From: Streptacidiphilus albus JL83
Lineage (GTDB): Bacteria > Actinomycetota > Actinomycetes > Streptomycetales > Streptomycetaceae
Assembly (NCBI RefSeq): GCF_000744705.1
Contig: NZ_JQML01000001.1
Location: forward strand, 62,001-126,000
Reading direction: 5' to 3'
DNA length: 64,000 bases
Shown: positions 8,136-17,111 of the stretch, piece after piece
Position numbering within the stretch: position 1 is the stretch's first letter
Layout: each line of letters starts with the position of its first letter
Position numbers and translations under genes: made by a program
Notes under the pieces: model-generated
What the model saw: only the letters and a program-made list of their open reading frames with translations
Told to the model about the DNA's origin: nothing
The model's database searches: none

Positions 8136-8840
8136 TCGCCAGGCAACCCCTGTGCGGCCCTGTGCCAGGGACCTGCCTGTGCAGTTGTGCCCGCACCGAT
8201 CCGGGCACAACCAGGCGGTCTTGTCCGATGGCAGCGCGATCCACAACGGCATGGGCCGATGGGTCTGCGCTGCGTGCGGTTCGCGCAGGATCGTCGAGCT
8301 TCTCACGCCAGCTGACGAGGTCTTCGCGTACTCGGCCGGTGTTGGGGCCCGGGCGGCGCTCGGACCGGGTGCGGCGCGGGGGCGGCGGGCCCGGGACCGG
8401 GGCGTACCCGGCGCGGCCCGGTCGGGAACGGCCCGGCGGCGGGCGCCTGTCTTCCGCACCCCCGGGCGGGCCGGGCCCAGCGGTCCGGGCACGGCCCTCC
8501 CACACCCGGGGGCGCTGCCGCCCACGCCACCGCGAACGGGCGCCCCGCTGTTCCGGCCCGCACCACCCACGACAGCTTCGCCACGGGGAAACGGCTCATC
8601 GCCCGGCGTTCGAGAACCCGCAGCGGCCACCCGTCCGCCGCCACCCACCGGGCCCCGACCGCGCCGGGTCCCTGGTGGAACCCGTCCTGGGGCTTCGCCG
8701 GGAAGCAGCAGACCCGGGTGATCACGAACGATGACGACGCGGCGTCACCGCCCCCGGCAGCAGCCTCCCCGCAGCAACAGCAAGGCAGCAACAGCAAGAT
8801 CGATCGGCGATCCGACCGTCGGCCGCGCACGCGGGTCCGC
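8136..8840. other. Very GC-rich gap with one possible small zinc-ribbon-like ORF
   Basis: Positions about 8152-8340 read on the plus strand as a plausible peptide with a CPHRSGH and CAACGSR pair of Cys/His motifs, suggesting a small metal-binding protein or remnant. The frame then runs on into extremely GC-rich low-complexity DNA (about 8345-8700) where all frames are open by chance. I see nothing else here. Confidence 0.35.
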
Positions 8841-10331
8841 TCAGTTGGTGCGTGTGGGCTTGAAGGTGAGCGAGACCAGGACGGTCAGCACGGAGATGAC
8901 GGCCGCGGTGGCCATCGCCGCCGTGGTGCCGCTGGTGATCGCGGTGGCCGGGTGTGCACGGGAGGCGCTGCCGGCGATGGTGACCAGTACCGCCAGGCCC
9001 AGGGTGACCCCGGTCTGCTGCAGGGTCTGCATGGTGCCGCCGGCCGCGCCGGCGTCCTCGGGCCTGACGGTGGCCATGATGACGACCATCAGCGGGCTGA
9101 ACGCCAGGCCCATGCCGAGGCCCATCAGCAGCATCGGGGCCAGCAGGTCGGCGAAGTAGCTGCTGTGCTGGCCGACCTGGGTGAACCCGATCAGGCCGCT
9201 CAGCATCAGCACGGTGCCGAGAACGGCCATCGGCTTGGGGCCGAAGCGCGGGAGGAGGCGGGGAACCAGCCGCGACATGGTGAACACCAGTGCGGCCATC
9301 GGCAGGAAGGCGAAGCCGGTGCGGACCGGGCTGTAGTGCAGCACGTCCTGGAGGTACTGGGTGAGGAAGAAGAAGGTGCCCATGCCGGCGGCCGGACCCA
9401 GCAGGTAGTTGGCGTAGGCGGCGGCCCGGTTGCGGTCCTTGAACAGGTGCAGCGGCAGCAGCGGGTGTTCGGCGCGGAGCTGCAGCAGCAGGAACCCGGC
9501 CAGCAGTACCACCCCGGCGGTGATGGGTGCCACGGTGGCGGTGTTGCCCCAGCCGTTGGAGGCGGCGTGGATCAGGCCGTAGACCAGTGATCCGATGCCG
9601 GCGGTGGCGGCGATCGCGCCGAATACGTCGAGCTGGGTCTCGTGCCGCGGCGGCTGCTTCAGGTACCGCGGGGCCAGGAGGGTGGCGACGGCGCCGAACG
9701 GGACGTTGATGAACATCACCCAGCGCCAGTCGAGTGCTTCGGTGAGCATGCCGCCGAGGATCAGGCCGAGGGAGAAGCCGGCCGAGGACATGCCCGCGAA
9801 CAGCGACAGCGCCCGCACGCGCGCCTTGGGGTCGGTGAAGGTGCTGTTGAGCAGCGCGATCGCGCTGGGACCCGCCGCCGCGGCGCCGACGCCCTGCAGC
9901 ACCCGGGTGATCAGCAGCCAGGACGCCGAGGTGGCCAGGCCGCCGGCCAGTGAGGCGAGCGTGAACAGGGCTATGCCGAGGGTGAACAGGCGCCGCCGCC
10001 CGACGAGGTCGCCGAGGCGTCCGCCGAGGAGCAGCAGTCCGCCGAAGGTGAGGGTGTAGGAGTCCAGTACCCAGGCGAGCGAGGAGGAGGTGAAGTGCAG
10101 CCCGGTGGCGATCCGGGGCAGTGCCACGTTCATCACGGTGGCGTCGATCATGAGCATGAGCTGTGCGGAGAGGATGACGGCGAGGGCGATTCCTGGCCTC
10201 GACCTGGGCTGCGCCTGGTGTGTTCGGGTGTCGTGGCCGTGGGTTTCACCACCAGTGGCGGTGGCGGCACCGCTGGCGGCGGTGGTGGCGGTGGGCGCGA
10301 CGGTTGTCTGCGGCTGGGCCTGCTGGGGCAT
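8841..10331 (-). CDS. MFS drug exporter, DHA2 (EmrB/QacA) type
   Basis: A 496-aa, about 14-helix major facilitator. It shows the DHA2 signature around LDSYTLTFGGLLLLGGRLGDLVGRRR (motif A: GGRLGDLVGRRR) and the antiporter motif C GFSLGLILGG. Expected role: proton-driven efflux of hydrophobic drugs from the cytoplasmic membrane. The N-terminus before the first helix is a 35-residue Gln/Ala/Thr-rich tail. ATG 10331 is taken; a TTG at 10343 is in frame, but neither has a clear ribosome binding site. It is transcribed divergently from a TetR regulator with two dyad operators between them, so repression by that regulator and induction by a drug-like ligand is likely. Confidence 0.93.
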   Translation of the reverse strand: MPQQAQPQTTVAPTATTAASGAATATGGETHGHDTRTHQAQPRSRPGIALAVILSAQLMLMIDATVMNVALPRIATGLHFTSSSLAWVLDSYTLTFGGLLLLGGRLGDLVGRRRLFTLGIALFTLASLAGGLATSASWLLITRVLQGVGAAAAGPSAIALLNSTFTDPKARVRALSLFAGMSSAGFSLGLILGGMLTEALDWRWVMFINVPFGAVATLLAPRYLKQPPRHETQLDVFGAIAATAGIGSLVYGLIHAASNGWGNTATVAPITAGVVLLAGFLLLQLRAEHPLLPLHLFKDRNRAAAYANYLLGPAAGMGTFFFLTQYLQDVLHYSPVRTGFAFLPMAALVFTMSRLVPRLLPRFGPKPMAVLGTVLMLSGLIGFTQVGQHSSYFADLLAPMLLMGLGMGLAFSPLMVVIMATVRPEDAGAAGGTMQTLQQTGVTLGLAVLVTIAGSASRAHPATAITSGTTAAMATAAVISVLTVLVSLTFKPTRTN

Positions 10332-10398
10332 GGCGAGATCCAAACTGGCGGGAGGCGATGAAATGGAGGTACTCTCCGGTTGATGACACGACGACTAT

Positions 10399-10436
10399 AC
10401 GGAGACTGTCTCCGTTTGGCAATGGAGACTGTCTCC
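10399..10436. promoter_or_regulatory. Tandem TetR operators
   Basis: Operator 1, ACGGAGACTGTCTCCGT at 10399-10415, is a perfect 17-bp palindrome. Operator 2 at 10424-10436 repeats its core GGAGACTGTCTCC, extended with one mismatch per arm. Their centres are 23 bp apart, about two helical turns. They lie between the divergent exporter and TetR genes, so both promoters can be controlled. Confidence 0.88.
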
Positions 10437-10455
10437 GTTTGATGAGGAGTCACGG

Positions 10456-11022
10456 ATGCGAGCGGACGCCCGACGCAACTACGACGCGCTGGTGGCCGCC
10501 GCCCGCGGCCTCTTCCTCGAACAGGGCTGCGACGCCCCGCTGGACGAGGTCGCGAAGCGGGCCGGCGTGGGCGCCGGCACTCTCTACCGCCACTTCCCCT
10601 CCCGGCTGGACCTGCTCTCCGCGGTGTACGTCTCGGACATCGAGGAGTTCTGCGACCGCGTCGAGAAGCAGACCCAGGACCTCGGGCCCGGCCCCGCGCT
10701 CAGCCACTACATGGACCTGCAGCTGGAGTCCGGCATGCACAACGGCGGCATGCGCAAGGCCATCAGGGACATGCTGGACGAGGGACTGACCCACCCGCCG
10801 GCACTGACCGCGTGCAAGGCCCGGATGACCGACATCGCGGCGACCCTGCTCGACTCGGCGAAGGCCGCGGGCGCGGCCAGGCCCGAGGTCGACGCGACGT
10901 CCCTGGTCAAACTGATCCACGGGATCAACATGTCCTGCGAGACGACCCCGGACCTGGCCGAGGCCATGATGGACGTGGTGCGCGCCGGAGTACTCCGCGA
11001 GCCGCAGCAGCAGGAGCCGTAG
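10456..11022 (+). CDS. TetR-family repressor
   Basis: A 188-aa regulator with an N-terminal TetR helix-turn-helix at residues about 8-50 (LDEVAKRAGVGAGTLYRHFPSR is the HTH plus recognition helix) and a helical ligand domain behind it. GAGGAG lies 8 nt before the ATG. Divergent from the DHA2 exporter; the tandem palindromes just upstream are its most likely binding sites, giving autoregulation as well. The effector cannot be predicted. The C-terminus has the Met/Glu-rich helices typical of this branch. Confidence 0.95.
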   Translation: MRADARRNYDALVAAARGLFLEQGCDAPLDEVAKRAGVGAGTLYRHFPSRLDLLSAVYVSDIEEFCDRVEKQTQDLGPGPALSHYMDLQLESGMHNGGMRKAIRDMLDEGLTHPPALTACKARMTDIAATLLDSAKAAGAARPEVDATSLVKLIHGINMSCETTPDLAEAMMDVVRAGVLREPQQQEP

Positions 11023-11127
11023 CGTACCCGTCGTCGCAGGTCACCGGCGGCCTGGCCCCGGCCCCGCCCTCTCGGGCCGGCCAGGTAGCCTGCGGGGACG
11101 CACGGCCAGGACGACCGAGGGACCACC

Positions 11128-11601
11128 ATGATCAAGCCCGCCACCTTCTTCGGCACTCCCTGGTGGGCAGGCGTCCTCTGGGTGCGCGGCGACGAGGAAT
11201 GGATCACCGTCCGCGGTCTCCTTCGCAAGCGGCGCGTTGCCCTCGACCGAGTCGTCGCCGTCCCGCGCGGACAGACCATCCTGTGGTGCGACCCGCACGG
11301 GCGGATGCGCCGCCGGGGCATCTGGTTCCTCGGACCGGGGCGTGCCGGCACCGGAAGCGACCCGAACTACGCGCAGCGCCACGGGCTGGAGCAGTGGTTC
11401 CTCGGCGCCCTGAAGGATCAGCACGGCGGCGGCAAGCGATCCGCGCAGCACCACAGCGAGGACCTGCTTCGCGCCGAACTCCAGGTCGCCCTGCGCGGCG
11501 AGCAGTGGGCCGGCCGGCACCACGAGGACCTGTACAGGCTCTGGTCGCGCCGCGCCGCAGTCCTGCAGGCCGAACTCGACCGGCGCAACCGGCAGCGCTG
11601 A
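11128..11601 (+). CDS. Hypothetical protein, 157 aa
   Basis: A basic, Trp- and Arg-rich protein (FFGTPWWAGVLWVRGDEEW near the N-terminus, coiled C-terminal AAVLQAELDRRNRQR). Codon bias is good and the ATG at 11128 starts a frame closed only at 11601. No signal sequence or known motif. It lies 105 bp after the TetR gene on the same strand, probably as an independent unit. I do not recognise the family. Confidence 0.65.
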   Translation: MIKPATFFGTPWWAGVLWVRGDEEWITVRGLLRKRRVALDRVVAVPRGQTILWCDPHGRMRRRGIWFLGPGRAGTGSDPNYAQRHGLEQWFLGALKDQHGGGKRSAQHHSEDLLRAELQVALRGEQWAGRHHEDLYRLWSRRAAVLQAELDRRNRQR

Positions 11602-11866
11602 CCGACGCGTGTGCCCGTCGGCCCGTCGGCCCGGCCGCAGCGCCCCGGTGCCGGGCATCCCCACCGGGCGGAGAGGACCAAGCCGGTGCCACACGAGCCC
11701 GGCCCGGTTCGGAGCCGCGTCGCACGCAGGGCGCCCCCGGGGGGCTCACCCGGGCCCGCAGCACGGCGCGTGTCCCGGTCGCGTCGTGCCCCGGCTACGG
11801 CCGCCGGGGCACGGGCGGTAGCGCCCTGCGCCACGGCGGCCGATCCCGCCGAGCGGCGGCAGCCCT

Positions 11867-12520
11867 ATGCTGACGGTCCACATGGCCGAGGGGACAACCG
11901 GGGGACAAGCAGTGCTGATATCGGAGCCGCAGCAGCACGGATACGTACCGCCGCCGTCGCCCGGCACGGGCATCGCGCTGCTCTGCGTCGGACTGGCCAT
12001 CGCGCTGGCCGCCATCGCCGCCGTGGCCGGCCAGCGGTGGAGCAGGGGCTCCGGGCACGCGGACCGGCAGACCGGGCGCACAGGCCGCTGGTTCGTCGGA
12101 CTCGGGATCGCGCTGGCGTGCATGGGCGCGGGGCTGCTCGGCATCCGGTACTGGGCCGACCAGGGCGTCACCGACGGCCTGCAGGAGGCAGGGCGACAGG
12201 TGATCGGGCAGGCCGTTCAGGCGGCACAGGAATGCGGGACGCTGCCGACCATGGGGCCGATCCCCATGCCCGGCGGCGGGGTGATGACGCCGCCACCGTG
12301 CCGCACGAATCCGCGTGGGGCCTTCGCGGGCTCCGGCCTGGACGCGCCGGAGCCGATCGTCAACTCCCACGGCGTCTACGGCGTGCGGCTGGCCGACTCG
12401 TACGCCACCAGCGGGCAGGTCCAGATCACCGACACCGACACCGGCCGGACCGTGTGCGTGACGCTCCCGGCCACCACCGCCGGCAGCGGCGGCATCACCA
12501 ACGGCCCGTGCACAAGCTGA
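11867..12520 (+). CDS. Hypothetical membrane protein
   Basis: About 217 aa with two hydrophobic helices (TGIALLCVGLAIALAAIAAV, residues about 34-53, and WFVGLGIALACMGAGLLGI, about 76-94). These are followed by an extracytoplasmic domain of about 120 residues holding four cysteines (CGTLP, PPCRT, VCVTL, GPCTS) that could form disulfides. Starts at ATG 11867 or ATG 11882 are both possible. Family not recognised; the layout suggests a surface-exposed protein held in the membrane by a helical hairpin. Confidence 0.65.
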   Translation: MLTVHMAEGTTGGQAVLISEPQQHGYVPPPSPGTGIALLCVGLAIALAAIAAVAGQRWSRGSGHADRQTGRTGRWFVGLGIALACMGAGLLGIRYWADQGVTDGLQEAGRQVIGQAVQAAQECGTLPTMGPIPMPGGGVMTPPPCRTNPRGAFAGSGLDAPEPIVNSHGVYGVRLADSYATSGQVQITDTDTGRTVCVTLPATTAGSGGITNGPCTS

Positions 12521-12592
12521 CCGGCGAGAACGTCCCCACGGCCGGGAGGCGGGCCGACACCGGCCCACCCCGCACCGGCCGGCCCGGCCGGG

Positions 12593-12868
12593 TCACTGCC
12601 GCCCTGCCTCGCCGTCCCGGTGGCCGTGGCGGACGCGGGTACGGGCGATGCACTCCACGTCGATCTGGTCGGCGGCGTCGCGCAGCGCCGCAGTGAGCAG
12701 TTGGAGCGTGTCCCGGTCCAGGACCGGCTGCTCGCCGTCGTGGCCCCAGTCCTGCCACTGGCCGGCCAGGCCGCGCAGCAGGTCGGTGACCTGCTGCGCG
12801 GGGATGTAGAGGGTGCCGTCGTCGTCACGCGCGACCCCCAGCCGCATCTCGGGCGGGGTCCGCGTCAC
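12593..12868 (-). CDS. Small conserved protein resembling DUF6213
   Basis: A 91-aa protein whose core LYIPAQQVTDLLRGLAGQW and LTAALRDAADQIDVECI resembles a small Streptomyces family that I recall as DUF6213; the assignment is from memory. The function is unknown. The GTG start at 12868 overlaps the stop of the upstream 52-aa ORF as GTGA, which both fixes this start and implies coupled translation. The acidic middle and basic tail suggest a soluble cytoplasmic protein. Confidence 0.72.
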   Translation of the reverse strand: MTRTPPEMRLGVARDDDGTLYIPAQQVTDLLRGLAGQWQDWGHDGEQPVLDRDTLQLLTAALRDAADQIDVECIARTRVRHGHRDGEAGRQ

Positions 12869-13023
12869 CGGTCCGCTCCCCCGGGCGGCGACGGGCGGGG
12901 TGGTTCCAGGCGGCGGGCGCAGCGGTAGGCGCAGCGGCGGGGATGCCGCGAGCGGGCCGGCGCCGATTCCTGCTCCGGACGCGGGATGCCGGTGCCGGGC
13001 TGCTTCAAGGCGGGCCTGGGCAT
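12865..13023 (-). CDS. Small 52-aa ORF coupled to the DUF6213-like gene
   Basis: A short Arg/Pro-rich peptide with two cysteines (CAYRCARR). It starts at ATG 13023 with TAGGAG 9 nt upstream and stops inside the start codon of the next gene (GTGA overlap). The strong ribosome binding site and the overlap are the evidence for translation; the peptide itself is not recognised. Its ribosome binding site is part of a predicted hairpin, so expression of both genes may be controlled at translation. Confidence 0.6.
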   Translation of the reverse strand: MPRPALKQPGTGIPRPEQESAPARSRHPRRCAYRCARRLEPPRPSPPGGADR

Positions 13024-13032
13024 GACTGCGCT

Positions 13033-13075
13033 CCTACGGATGTGGAGGACGCAAAGCGTCCCCCTGCTCCGTAGG
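13033..13075 (-). promoter_or_regulatory. Two-part hairpin covering a ribosome binding site
   Basis: On the minus strand CCTACGGA pairs with TCCGTAGG, the last three bases of which are part of the AGGAG of the 52-aa ORF. Inside it a second stem of nine pairs (one G-U) closes on a TTT loop. The structure would hide half of the Shine-Dalgarno sequence in the transcript. Confidence 0.5.
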
Positions 13076-13396
13076 GCTCCGCTCCGTCCGTGCGGGCCGG
13101 ATCCCGTCGATGCTATCCACCCGCCGTCGGTGCCGGGGATTCGCCGTCCGCCGGGGACGCGGTGGCGCCCGCCCCGGCGGGTCCCGCACCGTCGGCCTCC
13201 CGGCTGCCGGTGCCTGCGTCCCTGACCGTGCGGGGACGCGGGGCCGGGTTCCGACCAGGTCGACGGCCGGCCCGGTGACGGCTCGTCAGGCCGCTCGGCC
13301 GGTTCGGGCCCGGCGCCGGGTTCGACGGATCAGGCGGCCCCGGCGGACAGCCGTGTCCGATCGGCTCAAGCCGCGGCCGGCCGTCCCCGCGACGTC

Positions 13397-14193
13397 CTAC
13401 TCCTCCGGTTCCCAGGCGCGGAGCAGGTCGATCAGCCCTGCGTCCCCGTCCACGCGCAAGGTGCCGGCCGGGAGGCGGTCGTAGCAGAAGAGGACCAGCT
13501 CACCGGCCGTGCCGTGGACGGAGGCGCCTACTGCGTCCGGGGCCTGGCCGGCCGTGGTGCCGGGTGCCGGCACACGGGTGGCGCGCGCGCCGTCGCCGTC
13601 GACCGTCAGGCGCCAGGAGCGGCCCTCGGCGGCGTGGAAGTCGAAGGACGTGGGCTCGTGCGGCCATGGACTGGGCGTCGCGCAGACGGTGAGGAGGAAC
13701 TCCTCGACGCCGTCGAGGGCCGCCTCGGCCGGCAGCGGCTGCGGCGCGCCCACGGCGGCCTGGGCGTCGTAGGCGTGCACCGAGGTCTCCTGGACCCGGT
13801 GCCGGGCGATGCCGCCGGCGCTCTGCGGTGACTGCGATGCGGGCCACCACGTCCAGCAACCACTGTCCGGTCCTGCCTGGCGCAGGGCGCCCAGCAGCAG
13901 CTGCGTCGACGCGGCCAGCCACGCCACCAGGGCCTCGCGTTCCCGCGGCAGCACGAGGGCGGCGCGCGCGGCGGCAGCCTCGGCCGGGGGCCGTCGGCGG
14001 GCCCCGCACCGACGACCGCGGCCCAGAAGCGGTCTCCCCCGCCCAGGTGCTCCACCAGGTCGAACAGCGTCCACTCGGGGCAGGTCGGCACCCGCGCGTC
14101 GAGACTGGGCGCGGCGGCGACCGCGGCACGGAAGGCGGTCGACCGTTCATCGATCAGTCGCAGCAGGTCGGGGAACTCAAGATTCTTTTGCAC
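13397..14193 (-). pseudogene. Mycothiol-dependent maleylpyruvate isomerase-family gene, frameshifted
   Basis: The N-terminal frame (from GTG 14193) carries the family hallmark VPTCPEWTLFDLVEHLGGGDRFW, with the DinB-like metal site His in LVEHLG. The rest, VLPREREALVAWLAAST through HRVQETSVHAYDAQAAVG to the end at 13397, is in another frame. The two join if one base is added in the C5 run near 13988-13992 (minus strand), giving ADGPP-AEAAAARA. The reconstructed protein of about 265 aa is full length for the TIGR03083 family, which uses mycothiol or binds metal in a four-helix fold. Either a recent inactivation or a homopolymer sequencing error. Confidence 0.85.
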
Positions 14194-14353
14194 GCCGGAT
14201 GTCTATCACCGTGCTCCGGCCGCCGGACAGCGATTTTCACCATCCCCACCGGCAGGCCCTGCCGACGCCGCCCTCCCGGGCGACCAACCGGCCCCGGCCC
14301 CAGGAGAACCGGCCGAGCCCGGACCGGCGCGGACCGGGCTGCGCCGGGACGCC

Positions 14354-15631
14354 TCAGGCCGCGGTGGTCACCGGAGCGGCGGCCGGGGCGGACACCGGGG
14401 CGGCGGTCTTGATCCGCAGCGCGCGGACGTCGCGCACCGCGAGCATGGCGACCGTGCAGCCGAGGATCACCGCGGCGGACCCGAACAGTGCGGCGTGCAC
14501 GCCGATCGCGGCGCCGAGCGGGCCGACGGTCGCCTGGGCCAGTGGGACGGCCACGAAGGAGCCGAGCGCGTCGTAGGAGTAGACACGCGCCAGCCGGTCC
14601 TGGGGAATCTCCTGCTGCAGGGAGGTCTCCCAGGCGATGCCGCCCTGTTCCACGCCCACGCCGGCCAGGAAGTTCACCCCGGCCAGGACCGCCACGGGCA
14701 TCCCCAGGGCCAGCGCGAAGGGCAGCAGGGCGCAGCCCGCCATGCACACCACCCCGACCAGCAGCGGCCGTTGCGGGCGCAGCCGCAGCCCGAGCACACC
14801 GCCGACCAGCATCCCGGCGGTCTCAGCGGCCAGCACCAGCCCCCAACCGGCGCCGCCGAAGGACTTCTCGGCGATGGCCGGGCCCAGCACTCCCACGGCG
14901 CCCGAGTACGCGGCGTTGAGGAAGCAGAACGTGGCCACGATCGTCCACACCCAGCGCCGGGCGACGAACTCCCGCCAGCCGACCCGCAGTTCGTGCAGCA
15001 TGCCGGTGCCCGCCGCCCCGGGCGGGGCGTCCTGGGCGGGCGCCGCCGTGGGCCCGACCCGGACGCCGGCGAAGAGCAGGCCCGAGAGGGCGAAGGTCGT
15101 CGCGTCGATCGCCAGGCCCCAGCCCGGACCGGCGGCGGCCACCACGGCGCCGCCGAGCGCAGCCCCGCCGATCATGGCGCCGTTCGCGGCCATCCTGTTG
15201 AGCGCGTTGGCCTGGCGGCGCAGCTCGTCCGGCACGGTCTGCGGCAGCAGTGCGGAGGAGGCGGGCATCGCGAAGGCGGCGAACGTTCCGTTGCAGGCCG
15301 ACAGCGCCAGGATCCACGGGACGGTCGCGTGATGGGTCAGGACGAGCGCAGCCAGCGCTCCCTGGCTGGCCGCGCTGAGCACGCTCGACCCGACCAGCAC
15401 CAGGCGGCGCGGCAGCCGGTCGGCCAGGACACCGCCGAAGAGCACGAACGCCACGTTGAAGAGCGAGCGCACCGCGACCACCAGGCCGAGCTGCGTCGGC
15501 GAGCCGGTGGTCCGCAGCACCGCGAAGGCCAGCGCGATCGGCGCGCCCCCGTTGCCCAGCATCGCCGCGGCACGGCCCAGGGCGAGCCGTCGGAAGGGGG
15601 CAAGGCGCAGCGGGGCCAGGATGGTTGACAT
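14354..15631 (-). CDS. MFS exporter (MFS_3/EntS-like)
   Basis: A 425-aa, 12-helix transporter with motif A GGVLADRLPRRLVL after the second helix and Gly/Ala-rich helices throughout (LGLVVAVRSLFNVAFVLFGG, MVGGVLGLRLRP). The family exports siderophores, macrolides and other natural products. The ATG at 15631 has no clear ribosome binding site (CAGTCCGGATG), so the transcript may be leaderless. The C-terminus is an Ala/Pro/Val-rich tail. It stands alone between the frameshifted isomerase-like gene and a DUF1707 gene; the substrate is not predictable. Confidence 0.9.
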   Translation of the reverse strand: MSTILAPLRLAPFRRLALGRAAAMLGNGGAPIALAFAVLRTTGSPTQLGLVVAVRSLFNVAFVLFGGVLADRLPRRLVLVGSSVLSAASQGALAALVLTHHATVPWILALSACNGTFAAFAMPASSALLPQTVPDELRRQANALNRMAANGAMIGGAALGGAVVAAAGPGWGLAIDATTFALSGLLFAGVRVGPTAAPAQDAPPGAAGTGMLHELRVGWREFVARRWVWTIVATFCFLNAAYSGAVGVLGPAIAEKSFGGAGWGLVLAAETAGMLVGGVLGLRLRPQRPLLVGVVCMAGCALLPFALALGMPVAVLAGVNFLAGVGVEQGGIAWETSLQQEIPQDRLARVYSYDALGSFVAVPLAQATVGPLGAAIGVHAALFGSAAVILGCTVAMLAVRDVRALRIKTAAPVSAPAAAPVTTAA

Positions 15632-15848
15632 CCGGACTGTCTACCGACCCGGTGACCGCGCGGGCAACGGATTTTCGTCGACTGCGGCAGCGGCCCGGCA
15701 GTGCGGCAGTGCGGCGGCGCGGGCCGGCGACAGGACGTCGACGCCGCGGACGGGGCTGCGCCGGGAGGCCGCTGGTCAACCCCCGAACGCAGCACCGCCG
15801 TGGAGCGCTCCCTGCCCCGGCCCCCGTCAACCCTTCGGGCCCGCCCGG

Positions 15849-16463
15849 TCAGCCGGGGAGCGGGAGCACTGCCGGGGAGTCCCGACGCAGCTGCTTGATC
15901 CGGATGCGGCCCGACCGCGGATGGCCGACGACGGTCACGGTGGGGGCCGCGAGGTCCGGCTGCCCGGCCGCCTTGTTGACGATGTGGGCGGTGTTGGTGC
16001 TCGACGCGTCGACACGCACCGCCCAGCCGCGCGGGACGATCAACCGGATGCTGTCCGATCCGCACACCGCCTCGACGGTCACATCCCGGTGCACGCAGAC
16101 GGCCTGGGTGAAGTCGATCGTGATGTTCAGCATCGTGCACTCGGCGACGATCCGCCGAGGAACGGTCCACTGTCCGCTCTGCTCGATGCTGCCCAGGCGG
16201 GTCTTGAGACGGAGCACCTCGGTATCCGGCCCCGCCCCGCCCAACCGCTCCCCCAAGTCCGCGACCAGTTCGTCGAGTTCGCGGTACGTCCTGGCGCCGT
16301 ACGCCAGGCCGAGCCGCTCGTCCAGCTCCACGAGGTCGATACGGCCGTCGCCTGCGGCACTGCGCAGTCTCTCGGCCACCGCCTCCCGGTCTGCGTCCCC
16401 CGCACGTGCTTCCGCTGCGCGGTCCTGTGTCATCCCCACCGGCCGCTGTTCGCTCTTGGCCAT
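15849..16463 (-). CDS. DUF1707 domain protein
   Basis: A 204-aa protein. Residues about 20-75 form the DUF1707 domain (DREAVAERLRSAAGDGRIDLVELDERL, then YGARTYRELDELVADL), a short helical module frequent at the N-terminus of actinobacterial envelope-related proteins. The C-terminal half is a beta-rich domain (MLNITIDFTQAVCVHRDVTVEAVCG, IRLIVPRGWAVRVD) like the LiaF/DUF2154 stress-sensing fold. ATG 16463 has GGAG 8 nt upstream. No membrane helix is present, unlike many relatives, so it is probably cytosolic or peripheral. Confidence 0.88.
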   Translation of the reverse strand: MAKSEQRPVGMTQDRAAEARAGDADREAVAERLRSAAGDGRIDLVELDERLGLAYGARTYRELDELVADLGERLGGAGPDTEVLRLKTRLGSIEQSGQWTVPRRIVAECTMLNITIDFTQAVCVHRDVTVEAVCGSDSIRLIVPRGWAVRVDASSTNTAHIVNKAAGQPDLAAPTVTVVGHPRSGRIRIKQLRRDSPAVLPLPG

Positions 16464-16543
16464 GGATCGACTCCAGGGCACAGACGATCTCCAAAAGACG
16501 GGCCCTGGCCGGCTCTCTCCCCGTCCCGCGCCAGGTCCGGCGG

Positions 16544-16966
16544 TCAGGAGGGGATGGACTGGGGGCACTGCGGCAGGCCGTTGTGGAACGCGGCGGCGCC
16601 GTCGACGTAAGGGGCGAAGGTCCACGCCGTCTCGTCGTTGAAGTACGCCGCGTTCGGAGTCCCCGGGCCGTTGTAGTCCACCTCGACGGTGTCGTACCAG
16701 ACGTCGCCGTAGTCGCCGATGCTCTGCCCGGCCTGCCAGCACATGGCCCAGACCGCGTTGCCGTAGCCCGGGACCACGTCGGTGCCCACCTTGCGGGCGC
16801 CCGAGGTGGCCGCCGCGTAGATACCGACGCCGTGAACCGTGCTGAGCACGACCTTGGTCGCCGGATAGGCGGCGGCCGGCCCGGTGGCACAGGCCAGCCC
16901 CCCGGCTGCGAGAACCCCGACCAACACCGTCCGCGCGCCACGCCGTCCCAACGAGAAACGCATCAT
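16544..16966 (-). CDS. Secreted small protein, possible SH3-like domain
   Basis: About 140 aa. Residues 1-34 form a signal peptide (RRGAR, hydrophobic VLVGVLAAGGLACA, cleavage near AAA-YP). The mature part (VLSTVHGVGIYAAAT, WAMCWQAGQSIGDYGDVWYDTVEVDYNG, ending in LPQCPQS) resembles secreted actinomycete SH3-type proteins with a pair of cysteines. The start is either of two adjacent ATGs; GGGGGAAG precedes the second (16963) with better spacing. Cell-wall association is an inference. Confidence 0.75.
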   Translation of the reverse strand: MMRFSLGRRGARTVLVGVLAAGGLACATGPAAAYPATKVVLSTVHGVGIYAAATSGARKVGTDVVPGYGNAVWAMCWQAGQSIGDYGDVWYDTVEVDYNGPGTPNAAYFNDETAWTFAPYVDGAAAFHNGLPQCPQSIPS

Positions 16967-17111
16967 CTTCCCCCGAAACTCGCGGGCACCGACCCCGGTG
17001 CCCTGGCATGCCGATTGTGCCAGCCGGCCCCGGCGTCCGCGCCGGATTCGCCGATCGGCCCCGTCCGGACCGACCCGCCGGGCCGGGGGCCGGCCCGAGG
17101 CCGGGCCGGGG

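Noticed and set aside
8345-8700. Open frames on both strands
   Set aside because: Extremely GC-rich low-complexity DNA where stops are rare by chance; no start or product recognisable.
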